In this document: positions 22,002-34,077 of the stretch, piece after piece
How positions within the stretch are numbered: the stretch's first letter is position 1
Layout: each line of letters opens with the position of its first letter
Assembly: GCA_035048495.1 (NCBI GenBank)
Contig: CM068552.1
Coordinates: forward strand, 27,902,154 to 27,966,153
DNA length: 64,000 nucleotides
DNA from: Euptelea pleiosperma
Lineage: Eukaryota > Streptophyta > Magnoliopsida > Ranunculales > Eupteleaceae
Direction of reading: 5' to 3'
Translations under genes and position numbers: made by a program
The notes under the pieces: model-generated
What the model was told of the DNA's origin: nothing
The model's input: only the letters and a program-made list of their open reading frames with translations
Databases searched by the model: none

Positions 22002-24102
22002 TGTAATGACCCTATTTCTAGCAATATTATAGTAGACTTTTTATAATACTTTGAACATTATATGTATGCCATTTTAAAGGTCTCAACAATAGCTTTCTAT
22101 CGGTATCAAGTTCGTCCAAATCGGACGTGCGAGTCAAAAGTTATTGTGTTTAGTTCTGGGCAACATTTTAAGTTTTTATTAAAATTCAAAAAAAAAAAAA
22201 AAAGAAACAATTTTCAAAATTTTAGTCCCACATCGGTTAAAAATAAAAAGTTCTGAGTTCTCAACCTCTATAAATACAAGGCCATGCCTTGAGAAAATTA
22301 CATCAATTTGGGTATTTGCATTCTAACCCCTGAGGTAAGAATATTTACAAAAAAGTCCCTCAACTAGAAGAAATTCTAGAAAATTCCCAGGAATTCCTGA
22401 AAATATTCAGGAGGTCCTTTGAAAAGTTTTTTTTGTGGGGCCTACTGCCTCGAGATACGCGCTACCTCAAGATTCGCATCGTACGAGGTTCAAAGATTTT
22501 GGGATTCTAGCGTATTCACTGGTAAGTACATAGTTATTTATTTTATGCCTTTATTTATTTAATTAATTAATTATTATTTATTTAATTATTTAATTATTTA
22601 TTTAATTGATTAATTATTATTTATTTAATTATTTATAAATATTATTTTTATTTTTTATTTTTTTGAAATAGTAGAAAATTCACAGAATATTGTAGAAAAA
22701 TTCTAGAAAATTCTATTATTTTTGGGGAAAATGTCTGAAAATGCTATTCTTGTTATCTGTTAAATTTTAGCAAGGAAAAAAAAATCACAATTCTTGTATT
22801 TTCCACATAAAATGTGTAAATGCATTGATAATTTCTTGTAATCTTAAAAACATGAAATTATGATAGATGAGGACATGTGTAATCTATTTAGTTGGATGAA
22901 GTCATGCTCAAATTCATTTAAAATGAGATATATGCATTTTTCATCCGTTTTATGTATTCGTTTTCTAAGATATTAATAGGGCTTAAATGTTCTTATTTTT
23001 TATTTCAAAATGCAAAAATAGGAATGCTATGCATGTAAAGATGTTTCTACAAACATTATTATTTTATGCATATAAATACGATTGATGACATGAATAAGAA
23101 CGTGATTGGGAATGTGGAATATCAGATTAGTTGGAATCAGGCGTTGTCTCATTTCTTTGAGATCCCTTGGGGTTTTAGTCCCCTAAAGCATCAGGCGTTG
23201 TCTTATTTCTTTAAGACCCCTTGGGGTTCCAGTCCCCTAAAGAAGAGGCGTTGTCTCATTCATGAGACCCCTCGGGTATTTATACCTAAAAGAAAATTAG
23301 GGAATCCGGAGAGAGGATACCTAATGAAACAATTAGTGTGCACATTAGGGAGTTTACTTGTGGACTAGAAGTGTTGACATCGTACACTAGGACCGATGGA
23401 ATGTTGGTACGAAATACATCAGAATTGATAGTTTGACTTTATAGAAATGGTCACGGGTATTCCGATAAGAGAAAGGTTGACTATTATATGAAAAGACTTC
23501 ATTGTATTCGAAGTTATACGTAAGTAATTGATGGAAAGTTGAGTTTTATCGAATTACATGTGAAATACATTTGCAAATTGTATTTGTTTTAAAATAAACA
23601 AAAGTCGCTGATTTAAGTGGATTTTACGCATGAAGAATGTACTTACTGGGCCCTAGCTCATCGTTTTAAAATATTTTGTTTTCAGGAAAGGATAAGGGGA
23701 AGTTGGACTGATGCTTCCAGCATTTCTGTTGATAGACTTGTGCTTTTGACGATGTTATATTTTGTTTAATTCTTCTATCTTGTAGAAGGATACATGAGTT
23801 ATCTAGGTCCTTTGACCGTTTAGTAACATGTATTTGGGAGTACGATATATATACAATGTTTTCTTTTGGATGGGCATATTACGGTTTTGTTTGAAGCAAG
23901 ACATCCTCTAACATTATTAATGTGTCAATGAAGTGTGTTTCGTCTTATGAATTGTTTAAACAAAATGAAGAAAAAATTATCCGGTGTATTTCCGCTGCAT
24001 CGTGATACCAGTTTTGTTTAACTATGCGTTTGTATGATCAGATCGCGCCTCAAGATACGAGAAAGGTCGATATGACCTAATATCGGATTTGGGGCCGTGA
24101 CA
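22002..24102 (+). repeat. 3' LTR of F (2101 bp)
   Basis: It matches 15244-17359 with about 28 substitutions. The length difference lies mainly in the ATTT/TTAA stretch. It ends GGCCGTGACA; ORF2 sequence of C1 resumes at 24103 with the TTATT target copy. Confidence 0.93.
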
Positions 24103-24876
24103 TTATTGGTCTTCCTCGTATACATGGAGGAATTTTCCCCCCTTTCCTGTCACTAAAGAACAAAAATGCTATCTCTAAAGCCATTTGTGGGAAGGTAGTT
24201 CAGTGGAACTCTGATTTGGCTACTCGAAAATTACTTTCGATGTACCATTTGTTAGGGCTGATCTTCTCCTATAATTTGGTCCCAGAGGTAGGACATCGTT
24301 GTGAGATCGGACCCTATATTCAGTACATCTTGTATTGTGTCTCTCAAGGCACTCGTATCTGTGGTCCTTTTGTTATTTTCCATCTGATGGTTGAAAATTT
24401 GGCGATTGAAAATCGCAAGCAATCTTTGCTATTTGGCATTTTGGTTTCAAAAATTCAGAGTCATTTCAAAGTTCCTATTCTTGACTCAGATGAAACACTG
24501 CATCAAATCTCACCTATTAATCAAGCCACTTTTAGTAAGATGCTAGTAGGTGGCTCTTCTGTTTCTGCTTCTGCCTCGAGTTCTGTATCTCGTTGTTCAT
24601 CTGTATTTGCATCCATTATAGGTCTTTCATCCAAATTGGACAATCTTTGTGGGTCGATTGATAAATTTTCTCTAAGACAGCAGCGTATGACTTCCTTTCT
24701 TAGGTCTCAACATCCTGACTATCCAGAGTCATCTCCTAAGGAGACCATAGTACCTTCTGTGGCTGCAGATGAAGACGAAGATGAAGATGAAGAAATTGAA
24801 GAAGAAGAAGATAAAGAAGAATGCCGATGAAAATGAAAATGCTGATGATGCCGATGAGGACGAGGACTATGATTAG
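24103..24876 (+). pseudogene. ORF2 of C1, 3' part
   Basis: This continues the domain interrupted at 15243. An open stretch (24216-24830) encodes LLSMYHLLGLIFSYNLVP, the GPYIQYILYCVSQGTRICGP core, a Ser-rich linker, and an acidic tail of Glu/Asp runs. A frame shift near 24829 separates the last acidic codons and the TAG at 24874-24876. The residues around 24681 read through CAG codons where C2 has TAG. Confidence 0.65.
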
Positions 24877-25628
24877 AGCACAATTGCTCTCTTTTTAGAT
24901 TAGTAGTATATTTTCTTTTGGGATGTATTATTTGATACTATTGGTCCGTACTATATGATACTGAGATACTATGGTACTTTGTGTGATTAATGAGATTTTA
25001 GACATTGTGGTTTATTGGGTCAATCTGTTGACCATATATATTTATATTTGGATGGTATTTTGTTATGATATATTTGTGGTGGATTTATAATGATGATATA
25101 TTGTATTATCGTTAATATTTTTTTTCATCTCATGATTTGGATTCTTCCCTTTGTCAATGTATGGCAAAAAGGGGGAGAAATCAATTATATTTGATATGTT
25201 ATGTGGTATATTGAAAATATCTATTGATTGGAAATATTTTTGTTAGATTATGATACACTTGTTGCTATCTATTCTATTGTTGATCTACTTGCCATAAAAT
25301 CTGTGATTCTTACTCTCTTTTGGTTTTATTGGATTAATGTATTGAGAAGACGTTTTTGGTATTATTGGACTAATGTACTAATGAGAAGCTTTTGTCAAAG
25401 ATTTTTTTCTCAAGTTGATTATTTTGTAGCAACGGGTTGTTATATGAATTTTGGTACTAATCGCGAGCTACTATGTTGCTCCCTTGCCCCTTGATCTTCA
25501 AGAATCATTTATTTGGGTGGTTATTGTACTTAGGGGGAGCATTATTGATTTATTTTTTGATTAGGTAAAAATTATAATATAATTGGGTAGTTATTTATTT
25601 TTGTCCTGGCATTGACAAAGGGGGAGAT
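24877..25628 (+). other. C1 3' untranslated region with three polypurine tracts
   Basis: No convincing ORF is present. Purine tracts lie at 25166-25180 (CAAAAAGGGGGAGAAA type), 25531-25539 (TAGGGGGAG) and 25617-25628 (AAAGGGGGAGAT, adjacent to the LTR). Several tracts between the last gene and the LTR recall the multiple polypurine tracts described for Sireviruses. Confidence 0.6.
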
Positions 25629-27242
25629 TGAAAAGTGTCGGTTGTCAATCCCAGGAATACTTAGTTCTTCTATAATATAAATCGCTGAATTAGGAGTTTG
25701 TTGAAGACCGAAGTGTCAAAGATCAAGTAAACTTCATCAACAAATCAAAGAAGAATTAAAGCTGAAGAAAACCAACCCGAGTGTTCAAGCTCAACTGAAG
25801 ACAAAGTCAAGATCAAGCATAAAGATATCAATGATCATGTTGCGGTTACTTGCGTACATCTAAGGGTACACCGCCCATTGCCAGCGGATCAAAATTTATC
25901 CTAGATTTTTCCTTATTAGTTTGGTATTATTGGGGTGAACAAATACTTAAAAGTACTGTTCGGAGAAGGTCAAAGAGGGTTGGCCGACCGACCATTTTGA
26001 GCGGCCGACCAGAGTCTTTTGACTCTTACCAGTAGACCGGTCAAAAGGTACGGGCGACTGAACCTCTCTGTTTTGGAACTTTCTATTTTTGTTCTTAGCG
26101 GGTGACCGACTAAAAGGTCTGGTCGACCAACCAAAATATGTAGTCGACCCCCCCCCTTTTCGGATCTCATTTTGACTCAATCTCTTGTGCGATTTTTGGC
26201 ACACTCAAGTCATTCGAACGGCTCTTTTAGGTTCGTTTCTCTTGAGAGGAATAAACTTATATAATAGAGTCCTTGCTCTCCATTAGAGAGAACCAATCAA
26301 GCTATCTCTTGACTCACATTCTTTGATTATCATTCTTTGAGTCTAGAGATTTGAAATTTGAGAGAGATTCACTTGTGCAAATCTGTATATCCTTTGTAAA
26401 GGCTCTAGATTGTTTGAGAGAGCTTCATATGAGCATATTTGGTCCATCTATTGTGAAGGCTACTTTAATTGTTTGAAGAGACTACGAAGAGAATTGTTTC
26501 CTACAATCATCTTCTTCCAAGAAGAGGTTCATCAATGGCAGTGTCTTTGTGGCAAATTCTTCTATGAGGATTCACCATACTATCGAATTCATCAAAAGGT
26601 AAGTATCTCCTAGAACAAACCTTTTAGAGTGCATTCAATATTATCAAACCTGAATTGTTTGTGATTGGTGGATGAGTGAGTACTCATCAAATCGAGTTGA
26701 GGAAGGTGGAATCCTTGAGAAATCCTTTTCTCTAAAATACTATGGGCCTAGTGTGACTCTCTAAGTGAATCGAGAAGTGATTCTTGTATAGATCAAGTTG
26801 AGGATTATAGATCCATGAGAAGAGGGCTTCTTTAAATAGACTACTGGCCTAGGCTGACTCTCTAGGTGAGCGAGAAACGATTCTTGTTAGATTGACACTA
26901 AGTGAATCTTAGTTGATTGATTATTTATTTTGATTAAAAATGTTGTAATGCATTATTGAAATAATATAATACTACTCGTGGTGAGTATTGGAGAGTGGAC
27001 ATAGGTGCGAAGTCGCCGAACCACCATAAATCTGAGTCTCGTGTGATTGCGAATGTTTGCATATTTTGTCTCAGATTTTTCCATATTTATGTTCTGTGGA
27101 TGATTCACATTTTAATTATTTGATCATTTTTCGCCTTGTGTGATCATTAATTTTTAATCCATATAGAATCCACAGAGAAATTAAAAATTATCCTATTCAC
27201 CTATCCTCTAGGACATAACGTGGTAATTGAAAGGGAATTTCA
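25629..27242 (+). repeat. 3' LTR of C1 (1614 bp)
   Basis: It runs TGAAAAGTGTCGG...GGGAATTTCA and matches both C2 LTRs in reverse orientation. GGTCGACC/GGCCGACC palindrome-like units lie at about 25978-26150, followed by a TATATAAT-like motif at about 26250. Confidence 0.85.
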
Positions 27243-28161
27243 ACCCTGAACCCCAAAGTTGCTCAAATAGTCTTGAGACACAATGGTACTCTCTGGCTTA
27301 CTAGGTTAAGGTTCTAAATTGAAAACCTAAGCAGAGGAAAGATCAAGCACTAAGCTTTGATTGAAAGAGAAGAGAAAAGCTCACAAGTATGATAATGAAA
27401 GCTAGGGCTTTTGCACTTCTTAATGGATAACTCTTCTTTAGAAACTCTCTCTTGTTGTCTGTCAATGTGTGTTCTTCTAAGCCAAAAAGTGGTTCTATTT
27501 ATAAGAGATTAGAAGCCCAAGGTTGTGCAAGTAATGGGAGAGTGGGAGCATGAAAATTGGATCTGAAATTAGACTATTTCTGCAAAGTCTAATCGATTGT
27601 ACATTGGGTCCAATAGATTGTACTCTAGTCCAATCGATTGTACTTTAGGTCCAATCGATTGTACTGTACAGATACGTTTTCTATTCGTAATTACAATCGA
27701 TTATACACAGGGTTCAATCAATTGTTTACTTTGGAAGCTCTATCCCAGATGGTCCAATAGATTGTACACAGGTCCAATTGATTGTAAAGTAAACTCCAAT
27801 CGATTGGACTTTCCTTTAGTCAATATTTTACTTCTTTTTGCACTGACTTGACTTGGGTCTGTCCTTTCACTTAGCTCAACCATTATATTAACATCTTTTA
27901 ATATCCTATTCCTATGGTCACTAAGTCACTTACCTTCCTATACAAGCGTATACGTTCTTCAACGGACAAATAACAGTTACTCAGATGACTCAAGTCAACC
28001 GTCTGATTCTTGCGATCTCCATTTCTAATGTTCATGTAGTCAGCGAAGTATGTGTACAACGACATCTTCAAAGCTACACTAGTGCTCGTAGAAACGGTTA
28101 CAAGAATATTTTGTGTCAAACAGAATACTTACCAAACTAGAATATGAAAATATTCCTTACA
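27243..28161 (-). mobile_element. B3: fragment of a B-family LTR
   Basis: In reverse orientation this matches the U3 and R part of the B2 LTR (about 10530-11520). It is cut on the left by C1. The palindrome array appears at about 27589-27806 in a diverged CCAATCGATTGTA form. The right end TATTCCTTACA (LTR start) abuts D protease-region sequence, so B3 inserted into D. Confidence 0.8.
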
Positions 28162-29318
28162 GCTTGGTGCTCAGGAAGGTGTCCATCCAGAAGGTAGAGG
28201 CCATCAGCCTCATGTCTAGTGTCAATCATCCTCTCCTCATTTCTAGGTCCTAAAAGATATAAGTAGAAGGAAAAAAGGTGACACTGTAGTTCAATCATTT
28301 AGTTGATGCACTATCAGATAAAAGATTGGAAGTAAATTTTCGCACATGCAAGATAGATGAAAGTGGAAGAGTATGAGAGGGGAGGATATCCCCTTTCCTA
28401 AATATAGATGATAAGGTACCATCTGCGGTTTTCACTTTATCTCTGCCAGAACAAATGGAATAGGTGGAAAATAAAGAGGACATACCCGTCATGTGCTCTG
28501 AAGCCCCTAAATCAATGATCTAGGTGAGACTAGATGAAGGAGTGGACACATGATTGGCAGGTCTAATGATACCTAACTAAGCAAAGGTGAGGTCGATGTG
28601 GCAGAAGGACCATCTAGCTGTGAAAGCAATTGGCGAAGGCTTGCAAGCTTGGAAGCAATTATCGATGAAGGACTGTGTAGTGTCAGGCTTTGAGGGGGCA
28701 CAAATGCATCCATGCTGGCAGAATGGGCACCAGAAGTTCTAGACTAGCTAGAGCGAGGAACAGAGGGTTGGAGACAACTGCGTAATTTTCAGCAAGTCGC
28801 CCTCACATGTCCACGTCGACCACAGAAGTTGCATTTAGGCCTTTCCTTGGACGAGGATGGTCGGCCAGTAGAAGGGGCAGAGAACTGTGGAGCCAATTGT
28901 GGGACCTTGTTCTACTAAGGCTGAGAAGCAGATGCAAGGGCAGACTCATCAAGAGTAGGTGAGGATGTAGTAAGAGCTGATCGCTCGAGCACTTGAAGCT
29001 CATTCTGGAGAGATAGTTGCGGCTCTCCTCGCTTTGTACATATGAGTATACCTCACTAAGAGTAGGTAGAGTGATCTAACTGTTGAGAATCTGAACCCTA
29101 GCCAGCTCATACGAAGGATTGAGTCTGAAAAGGAACTTAAATATTCTACCCTCTTCAACGTCTTCTAGTACTTGATCACTTCAGTCGATGATAGCAGTCG
29201 AGCTCCTCCCACATACTTTGGAGTGTCATAAAATAGTCAGAGAGGGACTTATCGCCCTAATGAAGGCGTGAGATGCTCTGCTTCAATTGGTAAGCTCTTC
29301 TAGTGTTTTGCTGCTAAG
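28162..29318 (-). pseudogene. Copia element D: gag C-terminus, zinc knuckle and protease (3' fragment)
   Basis: On the minus strand, in order: the gag UBN2-type helix region (SLSDYFMTLQSMWEELDCY near 29230; FRLNPSYELARVQIL near 29120; SEVYSYVQSEESR), zinc knuckle CNFCGRRGHVRATC (about 28793-28836), then copia protease IDLGASEHMTG (about 28490) and following beta-strand region (KVKTADGTLSS, NLLSDS) to a pre-integrase scrap at 28162. Several stops interrupt it. The upstream half of gag is at 36735-37121, separated by E2. It is cut at 28161 by B3. Confidence 0.75.
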
Positions 29319-30060
29319 TGAAATTCGCTCAAAAGTGTTTATTTTAAGCAATTATCCTCCTAGCATTATCATACTCTCCTACGTAAAACTGCCATTTTTA
29401 TTAACTTTTCTACGTAAGAGTTTCTTTCATTGCGTAGAACACACTTTTCTGCACAAAATAGTGTATTCGCGTGCACTCATACGCATTTATTTTACCTATA
29501 TGCGAAGCAGTTTTGTAGAATTCTCGTTACGCAATTTTTCTATCGCAGGGTACTAATCGGACAATTCTGAGAGATCGTGGGCCCACAACTGACTGCCAGA
29601 GCCTTTGATCAAAGCATTGAGAGCCAATGGACTTAGACAAGAAGATGTAGGCCAAAGACGGGAAGAGCTGCAGGATCGAAAGAGTCCAGAGACGACCAAC
29701 AGAGGAAAGACAAGACCTCAAAGAAGAGACCAATGAGATTAAAACTTATCAACTAACACAAGATAGGGACTTGCTCAGTTGGTAAAGTATGCAGAAGACC
29801 AAGTCAAAGATCAAGGTTCAAGACCCTCTGCTAGCATTTCTCTTTATTTTTGTAATATATTCTCTCTCCTCTCTCCACATTCTAACCACTTCTCTCTTGC
29901 CCCTATCCTACGGTCAATATTCCATCTTACCTTAGCCAATCACCACTCCATTCCATTTAGGATCCTGACCGTTAGATTATTCCACTCATCTAGTCAATGT
30001 ACACTTGTCCGAACATCCACGCATCGTCATCCGCATCATCGCTACACCTTCAATCCCTCT
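29319..30060 (+). repeat. 5' LTR fragment of E2
   Basis: It begins TGAAATTCGCTCAAAAGTG and follows the first 740 bases of the E2 3' LTR (34078-34820), then stops abruptly where B4 starts. Confidence 0.85.
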
Positions 30061-31002
30061 TGAAATTTCACCAGTCCGTTCTCTTTAACTTAATATACCA
30101 AGAAGGGGGGGTTGATTAGGTATTTAAAATTAATTATACCTATACAATTTTACTGGACGATGGTAAGGGAATAAAATCGCATGCCTTAGTTGTTTGATAA
30201 AAGATTATTACAACTGACTCAAATCGAATATACCTCCGTGGTATATTTTCTTTTCGTCATTTGATCTAATCAGAATATATTGCGGAAACCTTAGCCAAGG
30301 AAAAACCACGGGACCACCTCCAGACGGAAAGTATCACTAACTGAAAAGTTAAACGAAACAAAGGTTACCTATGCAGCACTATTGCAAATATAGCTTCCAA
30401 CCTTAGCCAAGGCCTACTGCCGATGCGTCCACATCTTCTGAATCAATGCTACAAATCCACGGGCGCCCTTCCAGTCAAGAAGCCTTGTCCACTTGTTCAG
30501 TTTGGTACACCTCAAACCTACCGTCGATCGGCTCCTCCGATCTTAATTCTCAACACTCCTCCTTTATAGAAGGTGATGGATTCAGTACACCCTGAACCCT
30601 AAGTTACTCAAATGGTGTTGAGTCACACTGGTACTCTCAGGCTACTAGGTCGAATATAGAAGTGGAAGACCTAATTAAGCTGATGAAAGGATCAAGCTCT
30701 TGGCTTTGATCAAGAAGAGAACAAGCTCACAAGATGTGAATGGAAAATTAGCTTCTTTCTCTTCGAATGGACACTCTAATAAATATAACATTTTCTTCTC
30801 TCTCTTGAAGATTGAGTCACTCTATGTCTCTGTGTGTCTGTGTGTGTTTAGAGAAGGCATAGAAGGGTTCTATTTATAGAATTCCTAGACCCTGAGTCAT
30901 GTGGAACATGGGATGATGGAACCAATAATTTCGGATCTGAGAAAGACCAATTCTGTGCATGGTCCAATTGATTGTACACTTGGTCCAATCGATTGGGCCC
31001 CT
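30061..31002 (-). mobile_element. B4: truncated B-family LTR inside the E2 5' LTR
   Basis: In reverse orientation this matches the R-U5 and TATA part of B LTRs, with its end TGAAATTTCA at 30061. It stops inside the palindrome array at about 31000 and is fused there to E2 gag. No internal B sequence adjoins it on the left, so it was a solo LTR or a 3' end before a deletion removed its U3 and the E2 leader. Confidence 0.7.
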
Positions 31003-31932
31003 CAACAGCGGACTACAATCAAGAGTTGGTACTTCCGCTTCCCTTAGCTGAATCACCACAATCTACTACCAAACATGGCTTAGAAGACTGTCTCTTTCAA
31101 TATATCATCCAGCAACAACATTCCATGGAAAAGTTGGAACACCGTCTAGGTCAATTAGAATTTGAGAGTGAGGAAGTCAATTGCCCCAGTCAACCTATCG
31201 CTTATCCAAAGGGGATGACATGACAAACATCTATGAGGAGGATTTGCTACCTTGGACCCAAAACCAGAATTGGTAGGATGAAATAGAATTTGTTACAACC
31301 ACTAGAATGAGCCAGATTATTGAGGAACCAGCGTATCCATCTTTGGTGCCCTTAACATCACAAAATCCTGAACCTAGCTCAGAGAAACCAATTTCTCACT
31401 CTATGCTGCTTCTAATTCTGACCCTAAAGTAGAGATTCATAACACTGAGCTTTGTCTCGATCGTAGCATCCCAACTGTCCTAGATCATCTGTTCCTGACC
31501 TCTACTGGAGTGTGCAACAAGAGTGATGAGCCAGACACTCCATTTTTGGTGCCCTTAAAAGCACCAACTTCTGAACCTAGCTTAGAAGAATCATCTACCT
31601 CTGATGCTTCTACCTCTGCATTGGATGCAGACATTCTTACCACTGAGCCATGTTTAGATAGTGCGGTCCTAGTTGTCCTGGCCCCACCGTTCCTCACTAT
31701 CATTGATGCACACATCGGGTGTGGGAACGATGACATGTCGATAGCATTTGATAACCTCCAGGAAGAGGTTAATATTTTTCAACAACCAACATACGTTGAC
31801 ATTGTCAATGAACCGTGTGTCGTAGAGAGTCTACTTCTGGACTCTCCCAAGGAAAAATTCTCTCAGTGTCAAGAACACTTTGAGCCTGACTTCATCTTGG
31901 ATTCAGACAATTATGGTATTACTGATCTGTAG
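31003..31932 (+). pseudogene. E2 gag C-terminus and post-protease fragment
   Basis: The first part (to about 31222) matches the E1 region around [16 protein letters not shown]2 has MEKLEHRLGQLEFESEE and PSQPIAYPKG. After a broken linker, 31510-31932 matches the E1 segment after protease: E2 has DAHIGCGNDDMSIAFDNLQEEVNIF and an acidic stretch. The protease active site (DLGAS in E1) is deleted, and the frame ends before RT. It cannot encode a working enzyme. Confidence 0.7.
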
Positions 31933-34077
31933 GAATCTACTCCATTCAGATACATTCCTGCTAAACTCAATGAGCTTGCGGCCCTGCTAACCACGGTCAG
32001 AGAACCCACTACTACTCTCATCTCAATTTTTACTGGGAAGCTTCGATCCCTCCCCGCTGAACTAAATATTTTTGCGGGTCTGCTTAGAGCACTTACTATC
32101 CTTCTCTCAGTCTATACTGAAAAAGACCTGTTCTACACAAGTATACCTAGACAAGAGATAGGATAGTTGTTTCTACTCCACCTTAGGTGTTAGGAAGACT
32201 ATAGATCCACTCAGTCTCCATGAGTTTTAACCTGGTTGGAGGTACTTGAAATACCCCTGTCATGTCTGGCTGAAGACGTAAAACTTAGCACTTTCGGAAA
32301 GGCAATTCCGGTATTCCTAGAGTACATGAGTCTCATGCATTTGTTATTACTGTTATATATCTGGAAATGCAGGTACATTTATTCTACCGATCATCAGGTA
32401 CCACACACTGTCGAGTCTCTGTCGACTTGGTAACATCCTCCCTGACCTTTTGCATCATCATTTTATGTCCCAAGTCATGAGCACCGAAGATGGTGCTATA
32501 TTTTGGTTGGGGGTGGGTTTTTACCAAAACTCATGTTTTTATAATAAAAAAGAGAGAGAGAGAGAAAGCATAGTATTTTTGGATAGTTTCCGATGATTTT
32601 CTAGAACATTTTTTGAAAATGCCCTAACCTATTCTTAGCTGAAACCTCATTTAAGTCTTTTTGTAAAAGATGTCATCTTTTAAAGTGTTACATGTTAACT
32701 TTGAGTTAAGCAGTACTACATTGATTTCAGACACTTAGAAAAACTCAAATTTGGCACAAATTGTACACTATCAAGAGTCATCCTAAGTTTAAATTCTCTA
32801 GAGATCCTAGAAGAATATTTATGGAGACTTAACCCTGTGAGCTTTTGAGCATTTCATCATTTCTGAGGGTTATACAATCATTCTGAGTCACAAGATGACT
32901 CACTAATTCTTCATGTCCCCACTTATTTCATTGCCAGATCTCATTAATTTTTGCCTTGGTCATAGAACTTGGAACGACATAAAAAATTGGATTATTACAA
33001 AAGAACTTTCTCAATATCCATTCGAGACATCACACATGAGATTGCAAACCCTAGAAAATTATTTAGGCCATTTTTCTATACATCTCAGACTTTTTGGCTT
33101 ACCTAAACTCTTCACCATTAAAAACCTTTTTGAGCATTTTATGAAAACCTTTCTTTGGCAGCCCATTTACCAAAACCTAAACCCAAAATAGAAATACATT
33201 ACCTTACTTCTGTGCAGGATATAAAAAAGTTATTGGTATGGGTACACCATGAAAGGAAAATCAAGAGAAAAGAACGAAACAAGTGGAGCTCAAGCTAAAA
33301 AGAAAATACAAGCTGAAAAAGAAAAATTGAAAAGAAAGCAGAAAAATGTATTGAGCTGTCTCAAAAATATCAGAAAAAGAGAAAAATAGGTAAGAGGAAA
33401 AGAAAAATGGTGCTACACTCTCAAGACAAGTTGCAATCCTCTCAGAATTTTGAATCCTTGTGCACCCTTATTTTTCTAAACTTATCCCAAGCCTCAATAC
33501 AACCGAGTAAAGCCCTATTTGATTCTAGGTTAGAACAGTCATGGAATGTGGAGATGGAGAAAAGAGAACCTATGGAATTTGATCTGACGTTACCAAGTGA
33601 TATGATATTCTGATCATAAGATCTTTGAATTTCTAAAGTTCTTCCTTCAAAATAATATATGTGAGATATTTGTCCATTCATATCAACTTATCTCCTCACA
33701 TATCTCTTGAGAAAAAAAATAGAAAAACCATTTTGGAGTGATTTATTTTCGAGTAACACACAAGTGAGATTTGAAGTTGAGGCATAAAATCTTAGAGGAA
33801 AATCTAGAAATCTTTACTTCTGGATAATGATAATGTTAAGCACACACACACGTTGAGTCTGATTATTCTGGGTTCTGATTATCAGTCTGTAGTCTTGCTA
33901 AAATCTTCCGACTATCTGCTAACTTGTAACTATTTTCATGCATCCTTCAAATTAATTTGACAAAATAGAGTTCTTTCTGAGTAATGAGAACAACTTTTTC
34001 AGCATATGCCAAGCCCTTCTAAGCTCACTAATCTCGCACTAATTGCCAAGGATTGGCAATATACTGGTTGGGGGTTG
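31933..34077 (+). other. E2 3' internal non-coding region
   Basis: A short bridge replaces RT through integrase. From about 32200 the sequence matches the region after integrase in E1 (63233 onward), including CTGAAGACGTAAAACTTAGC and a GGTTGGGGGTGGG block (32504, 63548). Small repeats: (GA)n at 32551-32566 and (CA)n at 33841-33851. The polypurine-like GGTTGGGGGTTG precedes the LTR. The ORFs at 32913 and 33407 show no recognisable family. Confidence 0.6.

Larger units (their letters stand above)
15244..24102 (+). mobile_element. Ty3 chromovirus F (Tekay/Del-like), complete, 8.86 kb
   Basis: Two LTRs (15244-17359, 22002-24102) flank a tRNA-iMet primer site, a single gag-pol frame with two TAG codons, and a purine tract. 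The flanks TTACT and TTATT are a 5-bp target duplication with one mismatch. It sits 29 bases beyond the G target duplication in C1 ORF2. I count about 28 substitutions between the LTRs, nearly all transitions, i.e. around 1.3%, so the insertion is young. Lineage rests on the integrase C-terminal chromodomain-like segment and the overall gag-pol layout. Confidence 0.93.
11521..27242 (+). mobile_element. Sirevirus-like copia element C1 carrying ORF2; 5' truncated in window, with nested G and F
   Basis: It starts inside the gag zinc-knuckle coding (cut by B2), continues through deleted pol remnants (to 13532), a palindrome-rich spacer, ORF2 (14266-14590, 15210-15243 and 24103-24876), three polypurine tracts, and a 3' LTR (25629-27242). 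Hairpin G and chromovirus F lie within ORF2. The LTR end at 27242 abuts mid-LTR sequence of B3, so C1 inserted into B3. Its left TSD copy (expected ACCCT) is outside the window. Confidence 0.82.

Noticed and set aside
31003..31500. Host gene fragment captured between B4 and E2
   Set aside because: Residue-level match to the E1 gag C-terminus (coiled-coil and PSQPIA-PKG segments) shows it is Athila sequence.
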